From NCBI GenBank assembly GCA_937969395.1, contig CALBVI010000294.1, forward strand, positions 1-9,172: a DNA stretch of 9,172 nt, given 5' to 3'. Both the position numbers and the translations under genes were made by a program. This document shows positions 1-5,090 of the stretch, one piece after another. The DNA is from an uncultured Spongiibacteraceae bacterium. Lineage in GTDB: Bacteria > Pseudomonadota > Gammaproteobacteria > Pseudomonadales > Dasaniaceae. Every line of letters begins with the position of its first letter. Position 1 is the stretch's first letter. Under the pieces are notes generated by a model. The model was not told the origin of the DNA. It saw nothing but the letters and a program-made list of their open reading frames with translations, and searched no databases.

Positions 1-57
1 TGCCATTCGATCAACACAGCATTTACGAAGATCACTGAATTTCCTTAAGCTAGCCAT
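1..57 (-). CDS. Possible N-terminus of a divergent gene, cut by the window edge
   Basis: Reading leftward from an ATG at 57-55 there are 19 open codons up to the window edge, beginning MASLRKFSDLR. An in-frame TAG lies just upstream of the ATG, so the start cannot be far from here. There is no clear ribosome binding site; only a weak TTGGCG precedes the start. A divergent gene facing away from a TetR repressor would be a common arrangement, and the operator at 95-106 could then act on it too. Nineteen codons are too few to recognise a family or to exclude chance. Confidence 0.2.
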   Translation of the reverse strand, partial: MASLRKFSDLRKCCVDRMA

Positions 58-82
58 CGCCAACTAAACCAAATAAAGCCCC

Positions 83-111
83 TTGACTTTCAAGACGACC
101 GGTCATATTAT
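83..111 (+). promoter_or_regulatory. Sigma-70 promoter of the tetR gene, leaderless start
   Basis: A -35 box TTGACT (83-88) and a -10 box TATTAT (106-111) are separated by exactly 17 bp; each matches consensus at five of six positions. The expected transcription start, about 7 nt past the -10, falls on or next to the A of the tetR ATG at 118. No Shine-Dalgarno sequence lies between the -10 and the ATG, so the mRNA is probably leaderless. The operator core fills the end of the spacer, so bound repressor should block RNA polymerase directly. Confidence 0.75.
95..106. promoter_or_regulatory. Operator site 1 for the TetR-family repressor
   Basis: ACGACCGGTCAT is a near-palindrome with the perfect 8-bp core GACCGGTC at 97-104. 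It lies inside the tetR promoter spacer, ending against the -10 box. The longer string CAAGACGACCGGTC (91-104) recurs identically at 841-854 before the next gene. A palindrome inside a repressor's own promoter is the standard autoregulatory arrangement for TetR proteins. GACC/GGTC half-sites are, as I recall, similar to those of NemR and related regulators; that comparison is from memory. Confidence 0.75.
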
Positions 112-117
112 TCGCAA

Positions 118-702
118 ATGAAAAAAAGCGAGCTAAAAAGAGAGCATCTACTCGAAGCCGGGCTAGGCGTTATGAAATCCAAGGGGTTTAACGGCACCAG
201 CGTTAAAGATATTGTTGATGCGGCTGGCGTGCCTAAAGGTTCGTTCTACAACTATTTCGACAGCAAGCAAGCCTTTGGCGTCGAGGCCATTAAAACAGTG
301 GCCGAGCAAGGCAGAATACAATCAAGCACGCTATTGAAAAATAGTAGTATTGCGCCACTGGAACGCTTACAGCAGTTTTTTTCTTGTGGTATTGATAGCG
401 CCTGCGATGGCGAATTTAAGATAGGTTGTTTCCTAGGCAACATGTGCCAAGAGATGTCAGATAACTGCGACGTTTTAAGAGCAGCAATCAACGATGCACT
501 TAACGACTTCACCTCAGACATAGAAGTATTGTTAATTGAAGCCCAAGCAAGTGGATCATTAGCTGCTAACAGAAACCCGCGGCAACTCGCTGAGTTTTTG
601 TTGAACTCCTGGGAAGGTGCACTAATGCGCATGAAAGCATCAAAGTGTGACGAACCATTACAAGCCTATCTGGCTATGCTACCGATACTTTGTAGCGACT
701 AG
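118..702 (+). CDS. TetR-family repressor, NemR-like, possibly redox sensing
   Basis: A 194-residue DNA-binding repressor of normal TetR length. The N-terminal helix-turn-helix spans about residues 8-55, with the typical recognition segment GVPKGSFYNYF followed by SKQAFG. The C-terminal half holds IGCFLGNMCQEM (about 102-113) and SWEGALMRMKASK (about 164-176), the pattern of the NemR/AcuR-type ligand domain. C104 falls at the place of the NemR sensor Cys106 and K173 at the place of its Lys175, judged by eye. Five or more further cysteines are present (C90, C96, C110, C117, C177, C192), which is rich for this family. The ATG at 118 gives the full N-terminal helix and fits the promoter, although it has no ribosome binding site. 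A matching operator sits in its own promoter and in that of the downstream lpxR-like gene, so it likely represses both. The inducer is not known; electrophiles or hypochlorite are an inference from NemR. Confidence 0.9.
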   Translation: MKKSELKREHLLEAGLGVMKSKGFNGTSVKDIVDAAGVPKGSFYNYFDSKQAFGVEAIKTVAEQGRIQSSTLLKNSSIAPLERLQQFFSCGIDSACDGEFKIGCFLGNMCQEMSDNCDVLRAAINDALNDFTSDIEVLLIEAQASGSLAANRNPRQLAEFLLNSWEGALMRMKASKCDEPLQAYLAMLPILCSD

Positions 703-808
703 ATTTGTAGCTATACACTTAAAACAGCTGAATAGGCTAAAAGTAGTGCTTCAACGAATTCAGTAAAAATTTATTACATTAACCAATACCGCAGATTAAC
801 AAACAAAT

Positions 809-827
809 GGAGCCTTGCTCCTTTTTT
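809..827 (+). terminator. Intrinsic terminator of tetR
   Basis: GGAGC (809-813), a 3-nt loop and GCTCC (817-821) form a compact stem followed by six T residues (822-827). It sits about 105 bp past the tetR stop and just before the second promoter. The tetR and lpxR-like genes are therefore probably separate transcripts sharing one repressor rather than one operon. The stem is short, so termination may be incomplete. Confidence 0.7.
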
Positions 828-832
828 AAACA

Positions 833-861
833 TCAAAAAACAAGACGACCGGTCGTATACT
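833..861 (+). promoter_or_regulatory. Repressible promoter of the lpxR-like gene
   Basis: A good -10 box TATACT (856-861) lies two bases after the operator core, exactly as in the tetR promoter. The matching -35 position at 17 bp is TCAAAA (833-838), only three of six matches. The promoter is therefore intrinsically weaker than that of tetR, or needs an activator. Expected start of transcription is near 868, giving a leader of about 190 nt before the ATG at 1058. Confidence 0.6.
845..856. promoter_or_regulatory. Operator site 2 for the TetR-family repressor
   Basis: ACGACCGGTCGT is a perfect 12-bp palindrome. Its first 10 bases, and the 4 bases before them, are identical to site 1. It holds the same position relative to the -10 box as site 1. 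Because it is the more symmetric of the two, it may be the tighter binding site. This makes the downstream lpxR-like gene the likely main target of the repressor. Confidence 0.75.
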
Positions 862-925
862 TTAAAGAAGGAGAGAAACCATTAATACAAACGAACCAAA
901 GCCGGGAGGGCCAAGAGCTACAAAC

Positions 926-973
926 TTGTTACGGGGCAAACTTAGCCAATATCGCTGTTACGCCCCGTCACAA
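926..973 (+). repeat. Inverted repeat in the lpxR-like mRNA leader
   Basis: TTGTTACGGGGC (926-937) pairs with GCCCCGTCACAA (962-973) with one mismatch, around a 24-nt loop. It contains an uninterrupted GC-rich 7-bp stem, ACGGGGC/GCCCCGT. There is no T tract after it, so it is not an ordinary terminator. It lies in the middle of the roughly 190-nt untranslated leader and could fold in the mRNA, where it might affect stability or translation. I recognise no riboswitch class. The rest of 862-1057 shows no ATG-started gene. Confidence 0.45.
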
Positions 974-1057
974 ACAGACTAATTACAGCAACAGACGACT
1001 CAACCAACCAGATAGACAATAGCCACATAAAACATCGATTTTACAGAGCAGTAACTC

Positions 1058-2188
1058 ATGAAACACACAAACCATCAAACAAATAAGCCTCACACCCGAA
1101 AAGGGACAACCGCGAACCCCATTGCCTATGTAATTTTCATACTAATCACTTCTTGGAACACTAACGCCAGCGTCGGTGATGCTGATAATTATCGCCAATA
1201 CATTAATCCTTTTTCTGCTCATGAATCGACTCAAGAGAAAGCAATATCTGGATGGGCAATCTCCTTTGACAATGACATTTTAGTCCCCGCCAGTCGAGAT
1301 CAAGATTACACTTACGGCTCAAGCTTAACGATAAGCGGAAGCGCTACACGCGATTACCCACTGTCGTTAAATCGACCTCTAAATATAATCAATCAATTTT
1401 TAGGCATTGCTAAGAAGAAACAAACTAGACATAGCGCTGAATTCGGGCTCTATGGCTTTACCCCTGAAGACAAAACAAACTCAGCTCAATTAACTGATGA
1501 CAGACCGTATGCGAGCATAGTTTATTGGGCCAATACGCAAGAAATCGCAACAGCATCAACGGATGTTATTTGGCGCAGTACGTTAACCCTTGGCATTCTA
1601 GGGTTAGAACTTGTTGGCGATATTCAAAATGCCGCCCACGATGCCATCAACAGTGATAGAGCAAATGGCTGGCAACATCAAATTTCGGACGGAGGTGAAC
1701 TCACCGCACGTTATAGCATTGCCAGGCAGCGATTATGGCATCTGGGCAATCCTAAAATTGAACTTAAAACAACATCACAAACTTCTTTAGGCTATATCAC
1801 CGAATTGAGCTGGGGAGCCAATTTAAGAATAGGGCAAATCCATTCTCGCTGGCAATCTTATAACCCAGAGCTAAGCTCTTACGGAGAGCACACCAATCAA
1901 ACAGCTAACGAAAACAGGGCAGCTGAACATTATTTTTCTATCGGAGCCGCATTCAAGGTCAGAGCCTACAATGCTTTTTTGCAGGGACAGTTTCGCAACA
2001 GTGCTGTCGAATATAATTCTGATGAATTGAACCATGCTATTTTTGAGTTATGGGCGGGTTATACCTACGCCTTCAACAACGGTTATCAAATCTCATATTT
2101 ATTACGGGGCCATAGTTCAGAAATAAAAACGGGTAACGGAGATAGAACCGTCATTTGGGGAGGGCTAACTTTGTCAAAAAAATATTAA
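1058..2188 (+). CDS. lpxR: Lipid A 3'-O-deacylase, LpxR family (DUF2219)
   Basis: A 376-residue outer-membrane beta-barrel enzyme of the LpxR family, which removes the 3'-linked acyloxyacyl chain from lipid A in the outer leaflet. A long basic N-terminus (residues 1-20), a hydrophobic stretch (about 21-33) and a TNA|S site near residue 37 form the signal peptide. Family landmarks follow in order: SFDND (69-73, N72/D73 matching the active-site Asn-Asp), YTYGSSLTISG (84-94), DDRPYAS (147-153), and GDIQNAAHDAI (187-197) with the likely catalytic H194, then NGW (203-205). The C-terminal half alternates polar and hydrophobic residues as barrel strands do and ends in an aromatic, Y376. The start is fixed by an in-frame stop (1052-1054) just upstream; the ribosome site is weak (AGAG 1045-1048). 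Expression is probably controlled by the TetR repressor through the operator at 845-856. Family assignment is strong; enzyme activity is inferred. Confidence 0.85.
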   Translation: MKHTNHQTNKPHTRKGTTANPIAYVIFILITSWNTNASVGDADNYRQYINPFSAHESTQEKAISGWAISFDNDILVPASRDQDYTYGSSLTISGSATRDYPLSLNRPLNIINQFLGIAKKKQTRHSAEFGLYGFTPEDKTNSAQLTDDRPYASIVYWANTQEIATASTDVIWRSTLTLGILGLELVGDIQNAAHDAINSDRANGWQHQISDGGELTARYSIARQRLWHLGNPKIELKTTSQTSLGYITELSWGANLRIGQIHSRWQSYNPELSSYGEHTNQTANENRAAEHYFSIGAAFKVRAYNAFLQGQFRNSAVEYNSDELNHAIFELWAGYTYAFNNGYQISYLLRGHSSEIKTGNGDRTVIWGGLTLSKKY

Positions 2189-2286
2189 TGAATATTTTTA
2201 AACGATTGCTAACTGCAAGTATGGTGCAGAATTCATCTTCTCCTATTACCAAAGAGATGCAGCAATTACACTTGCATAAATTTTAG
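2188..2286 (+). CDS. Possible small ORF coupled to the lpxR-like gene
   Basis: The ATG at 2188-2190 shares its A with the lpxR-like stop codon (TAATG), an arrangement that allows translational coupling. The 32-residue product begins MNIFKRLLTASM and ends with LHLHKF. It is basic, with a short amphipathic start and no transmembrane helix, and I recognise no family. A strong hairpin begins 7 bp after its stop, so the transcript could end just past it. The short length makes chance a real possibility. Confidence 0.25.
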   Translation: MNIFKRLLTASMVQNSSSPITKEMQQLHLHKF

Positions 2287-2292
2287 TTGAAT

Positions 2293-2327
2293 ATTGCCAT
2301 CATTTATCAAACAACCATGATGGCAAT
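2293..2327. terminator. Perfect hairpin between convergent genes, likely terminator
   Basis: ATTGCCATCAT (2293-2303) and ATGATGGCAAT (2317-2327) are perfect 11-bp inverted repeats around a 13-nt loop. It lies between the lpxR-like gene and the convergent lipoprotein gene, where a two-way terminator is expected. Neither strand has a proper T tract after the stem, so it may act instead as an mRNA 3'-end stabiliser or be Rho-assisted. Confidence 0.5.
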
Positions 2328-2400
2328 TAAAGAATATAAACTGACAACTAAGATCGAGAACAGCATTGAAGTTGTATTAGTTACTTATTTCAAGCAAAAA

Positions 2401-2943
2401 TTATTTATCTATTTTTTCAATAACTAAAATAACCTCACCTACATTAAAGCCCCATTTAGTCATCTCTGTTTTGTTAATTAGACGCGTTTCGTCTATTTGG
2501 TAAATCCAATCATCTAAATTAATCGCCCAATCTTCGCCATCAACATTAATCAACAATGTATATTGCCAACTAAAAGCAAAACCCTGGGCACTACCGACAG
2601 CTCCACCAATCACATCGTCTGCAGTACCGCTATAACTGCCATCCGGCATTTTTTCTAACAGCCAAACTCGACGCTGTTTTTCGCCATCATCATAAACAAA
2701 ATCTTCCTCCAACGTCCCTTTATCACCCTGCCAACGCCCATCAAGATCAACCGTAAATCGACGCAGTACTTTTCCTGATCGATTCTGCACAATGCCATAC
2801 GCTTTTAACTGCCCATCAAAAAATGTTTTCATATCAAAATTTGGCTGCGTATTCTTGTAATCATCCAAAGTAGCGCTGCAGCCGCCTAAAAAAACAATCA
2901 TAATAACCAACAGCATTCGAGCAAAAACAGCTAAACAATTCAT
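2401..2943 (-). CDS. DUF3833 family lipoprotein
   Basis: A lipoprotein of about 180 residues matching the DUF3833 family, whose function is not established. The N-terminus is a short hydrophobic signal ending in the lipobox LGGC (C22 counted from the ATG at 2943). Serine follows the cysteine, so outer-membrane sorting is expected. Family landmarks are FDGQLKAYGIVQNRSGKV, RRFTVDLDGRW, LEEDFVYDDGEKQRRVW, GTADDVIG, a DDWIYQID segment and INKTEMTKWGF near the end. I chose the ATG at 2943-2941 because GAGG precedes it by 4 nt; an in-frame TTG at 2955-2953 would add four residues but has no ribosome site. It begins 37 bp after the NhaR-like gene on the same strand and is probably co-transcribed with it. 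Confidence 0.85.
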   Translation of the reverse strand: MNCLAVFARMLLVIMIVFLGGCSATLDDYKNTQPNFDMKTFFDGQLKAYGIVQNRSGKVLRRFTVDLDGRWQGDKGTLEEDFVYDDGEKQRRVWLLEKMPDGSYSGTADDVIGGAVGSAQGFAFSWQYTLLINVDGEDWAINLDDWIYQIDETRLINKTEMTKWGFNVGEVILVIEKIDK

Positions 2944-2980
2944 AAAACCTCGCAATATATAATGACGATTAACTTACTGA

Positions 2981-3877
2981 CTAAGAGAATATTTCTCTTG
3001 CTGCATCAACTATAATTTTTACCCCGGGATGTTTTACTTTTCTCTCAGGCGAAATAGCATAAAAACTTTCTTTAATCGTATCGGTTCTGCCGATAACACT
3101 GACCTCATAATGTTTCGTGACATGCGCTTCAATCATCGACGGTGTGCAAAACACGCCATGATCTGACTCTCCAAAAAACTTCATTAGCGCACTATCATCA
3201 AACTCAGCAACAATCGTTGGCATAATTTGCTCCATTTCAAACCAAGACTGCAAGCTGATTTTTTGTGCCGACTTATCACCACACATTAAAAAAGGTTGTT
3301 TATGCAATGAATAGGGGAAATCTTTCTTCAAACGCGACGCCGACGACTTCGCAGCATAGAAACTAACGCCGCTTTCACCAACATGATGGTTATAGGCTTT
3401 TATTGGCATGCCTGGCGTAACAGGTCGATCAGAAAGAATAAGGTCAATTTTATTAACAGCCAGTTCACTTAACAGAGTATCAAAATCACCCTCTCGACAA
3501 ACGAGCTTTATAGAGCCTTCCAAGTCAAAGCTTTTCTTTAAAATATTAAAAGCCAAAATCTTAGGAATAACGTCAATAACACCTACGGTGAAAACGAATT
3601 GCTGACTAACATCTTGAGTCTTTAATAACTGCTGCAATTCACTACCCAACGAGAAAATATCTTCAGCATATCCAAGGGTTACCTTGCCCACTTCATTAAG
3701 CACTAACCGCTTTCCCTTGCGCTCAAATAACTTAACACCTAAATAATCTTCAAAAACAGTCAACTGACCACTAATAGTCTGTGGCGATACAAACAAAACA
3801 TCCGCTGCTTTAGCAATACTGCCCTCTCGAGCGACAGCATAAAAATACCTAAGGTGATTATAATTAAGCTGTGGCAT
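2981..3877 (-). CDS. nhaR: LysR-family regulator, NhaR-like
   Basis: A LysR-type transcriptional regulator of about 298 residues, the usual length. It opens with LNYNHLRYFYAVAREGS and continues through the winged helix (SIAKAADVLFVSPQTISGQL, then LFERKGKRLVLNEVG). This is the very conserved N-terminus of NhaR, the Na+-responsive activator of the nhaA antiporter gene. The effector domain also carries NhaR signatures: VGVIDVIPK, VCREG, DLILSDRP, GESGVSFYA, AEFDDSALMKFFG, VIGRTD and YAISPERKVKHP. I favour the ATG at 3877-3875 because the only GGAG overlaps the alternative GTG start at 3889 and lies 11 nt upstream of the ATG, a slightly long spacing. No antiporter gene lies in the window. The gene heads a likely two-gene operon with the DUF3833 lipoprotein and is divergent from the secreted-protein gene at 4054, either of which could be its target. 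The symbol reflects similarity, not proven sodium sensing. Confidence 0.82.
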   Translation of the reverse strand: MPQLNYNHLRYFYAVAREGSIAKAADVLFVSPQTISGQLTVFEDYLGVKLFERKGKRLVLNEVGKVTLGYAEDIFSLGSELQQLLKTQDVSQQFVFTVGVIDVIPKILAFNILKKSFDLEGSIKLVCREGDFDTLLSELAVNKIDLILSDRPVTPGMPIKAYNHHVGESGVSFYAAKSSASRLKKDFPYSLHKQPFLMCGDKSAQKISLQSWFEMEQIMPTIVAEFDDSALMKFFGESDHGVFCTPSMIEAHVTKHYEVSVIGRTDTIKESFYAISPERKVKHPGVKIIVDAAREIFS

Positions 3878-4053
3878 TAATTTTTTCACTCCAATTGATT
3901 GATTTTTAACGTTTTATTCCCAGAAAAAATCCTTACACGGTTTTTTCGATGATTCCCTCAACTATATACGACTTTTATTGAGAATTGGATTTCCGTATAA
4001 ATCACCTACCCAGACAAATACTAGTCTTGGAAAAAACTCTTTGGAGAATGACG

Positions 4054-4398
4054 ATGAAAAACCAACCATTCAAATATATGTTAATACTATTACCGACACT
4101 TCTATTAGCTTCACACGCCAATGCACACAATAACGAGAACACGAGAGAAGCCATTTTTGAATTATGTAAACTTACCATTCAACAAGATGCTTCTGACCTA
4201 TCGCCAGAACAATGCACAAAGGACATCAGCAGCTACTTTTATAATGTAATAGACAAAAAGCTAGCGATTAAATTGGAGGACAAAACAACGCTATCTAATG
4301 ACACCCGCACCAGCGTTCTTTCTAACATTGAGCAGAGAGCATTTGAAACACGTGCCAACAACTATTCGAAACGGTTCGAGTTAGCACCTACAGAATGA
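4054..4398 (+). CDS. Small secreted protein of unknown function
   Basis: A 114-residue protein I cannot assign to a family. The N-terminus, MKNQPFKYMLILLPTLLLAS then HANA|H, is a classic signal peptide with a cleavage site after residue 24. The mature part is about 90 residues, mostly helical in character, with two cysteines (C38 and C54) that could form a disulfide in the periplasm. I chose the ATG at 4054 because GGAG at 4043-4046 stands 7 nt before it and the signal peptide then starts cleanly. An ATG at 4048 is too close to that site, and one at 3985 would add 23 residues that spoil the signal peptide. A -10-like TATAAA occurs at 3996-4001 but without a good -35. It leads the cluster that includes the HPF-like and CBS genes and is divergent from the NhaR-like regulator. 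Its stop overlaps the start of an interrupted ORF (ATGA). Confidence 0.65.
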   Translation: MKNQPFKYMLILLPTLLLASHANAHNNENTREAIFELCKLTIQQDASDLSPEQCTKDISSYFYNVIDKKLAIKLEDKTTLSNDTRTSVLSNIEQRAFETRANNYSKRFELAPTE

Positions 4399-4529
4399 TA
4401 CAAAGCGAACTTGAAATTAACAATGATGGCGCAGAGGCTTCGATAATATAGCTTGCGCTAGAAAACAAAAAAACATCATTAAATAATATGCTTGAAGAGT
4501 TAACGTTTATTAAGGCCAACCATCAATAG
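4395..4529 (+). pseudogene. Amber-interrupted short ORF, probably decayed
   Basis: The ATG at 4395 overlaps the stop of the secreted-protein gene (ATGA), typical of translational coupling. The frame reads 18 codons (MIQSELEINNDGAEASII) to a TAG at 4449-4451. It then continues in the same frame for 25 more coding-looking codons (LALENKKTSLNNMLEELTF then IKANHQ) to a second TAG at 4527-4529. Read through, it would be a small, partly coiled-coil-like protein of about 44 residues. The pattern fits a nonsense mutation, for instance CAG to TAG, in a small gene. I recognise no family, and chance cannot be excluded. The next gene's ribosome site begins just after it. Confidence 0.3.
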
Positions 4530-4543
4530 ACTGGAGATTAATT

Positions 4544-4906
4544 ATGAACATGAGCATTAACTTTCACCGAATTAATGGAGATGGACACACTATTGATCAT
4601 ATTGACCGTCGGCTAGCATTTGCGCTCGCTCATTTTAAACATGCGATTAAAAGCGTGGAAATAACAATCAGCAATGTTAGTGAATATAAAGAGGATATCA
4701 ATAAACAATGTACGCTTGTGATAAAGCTAAAAAGAAGACTACCAAATATCATTATTTTAGAACAACAACAGGATTTACTTTTAGCTATTGATCGCTGTAT
4801 TTCACGGGCCAGTCAAAACTTAACTCGACAATTAAAACGGAAACCGCATTTCTGGCAAGATAAACCTTCATCAAAAACAGCTGCTTTTGCAGCGCAAGCT
4901 TATTAA
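4544..4906 (+). CDS. HPF/RaiA-like ribosome-associated protein
   Basis: A 120-residue protein with the fold pattern of ribosome hibernation factors (HPF/RaiA, sigma-54 modulation family). It reads as an N-terminal strand, a helix DHIDRRLAFALAHFKHAI (18-35), the strand SVEITISNV (37-45), KQCTLVIKLKR (54-64), NIIILEQ (68-74) and then the helix DLLLAIDRCISRASQNLTRQ (77-96). The second helix resembles the 'aAId...drl.rql.r' segment of the family. It is a divergent member, of the short type with an insertion and a Cys (C56) between strands two and three. It lacks the long C-terminal dimerisation domain of long HPF. Such proteins bind the 30S subunit near the decoding centre and silence ribosomes in stress; that role is inferred here. 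GGAG at 4533-4536 stands 7 nt before the ATG. Its neighbours are a secreted protein and a CBS protein. Confidence 0.72.
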   Translation: MNMSINFHRINGDGHTIDHIDRRLAFALAHFKHAIKSVEITISNVSEYKEDINKQCTLVIKLKRRLPNIIILEQQQDLLLAIDRCISRASQNLTRQLKRKPHFWQDKPSSKTAAFAAQAY

Positions 4907-4917
4907 ATCAATACTAC

Positions 4918-5007
4918 GAGGATATAAAAATTAACAACACTATTCAAACTTACTATAAGGAGGATCAGTTCCTGTTAGAAGAGAAGATTAATGATGTGAT
5001 TCTATGA
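4918..5007 (+). pseudogene. Possible hemerythrin-domain gene remnant without a start codon
   Basis: GAGG (4918-4921) is followed 8 nt later by ATT (4930-4932), where an ATG would be expected. The frame then reads NNTIQTYYKED (from 4933), QFLLEEKINDVIL and a TGA at 5005-5007. The opening resembles the N-terminus of small hemerythrin (HHE) proteins, which commonly read like 'TI..YY.eDH..Ld', but the metal-binding His is replaced by Gln. Past the TGA the same frame stays open for 18 codons to a TAA at 5062. Hemerythrin proteins are plausible partners of HPF-like and CBS stress genes. The match is about 25 residues by eye, so this is only a candidate remnant. The rest of the 4907-5090 gap has no other gene I can support. 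Confidence 0.25.
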
Positions 5008-5090
5008 TTTAATGATCCGTACCGACATTTAATTTATTTATGCCCCTGTTACACTGGCTACTAAACGTCTCACAACCTAGGCAAATAACG

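Noticed and set aside
252..632. 126-codon ORF on the - strand opposite the tetR gene
   Set aside because: The + strand frame is a clear TetR protein over the same bases; the antisense product has no recognisable features.
728..763. CTGAAT/ATTCAG inverted repeat after tetR
   Set aside because: Only 6 bp with a 24-nt loop, and a better terminator lies at 809-827.
868..982. AAGGAG at 868-873 followed at 7 nt by ATT and 33 open codons, a possible leader peptide
   Set aside because: ATT is a very rare start, the AAGGAG sits right at the predicted transcript 5' end, and the peptide resembles nothing I know. It is kept only as part of the leader discussion.
807..1022. A 71-codon + strand ORF before the lpxR-like gene
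   Set aside because: Its ATG lies inside the tetR terminator stem, it runs through the operator and promoter of the next gene, it has no ribosome site and the product looks non-coding (rich in N, Q, R, T).
3408..3605. 65-codon + strand ORF opposite the NhaR-like gene
   Set aside because: Shadow of a well-supported gene, with no ribosome site or family features.
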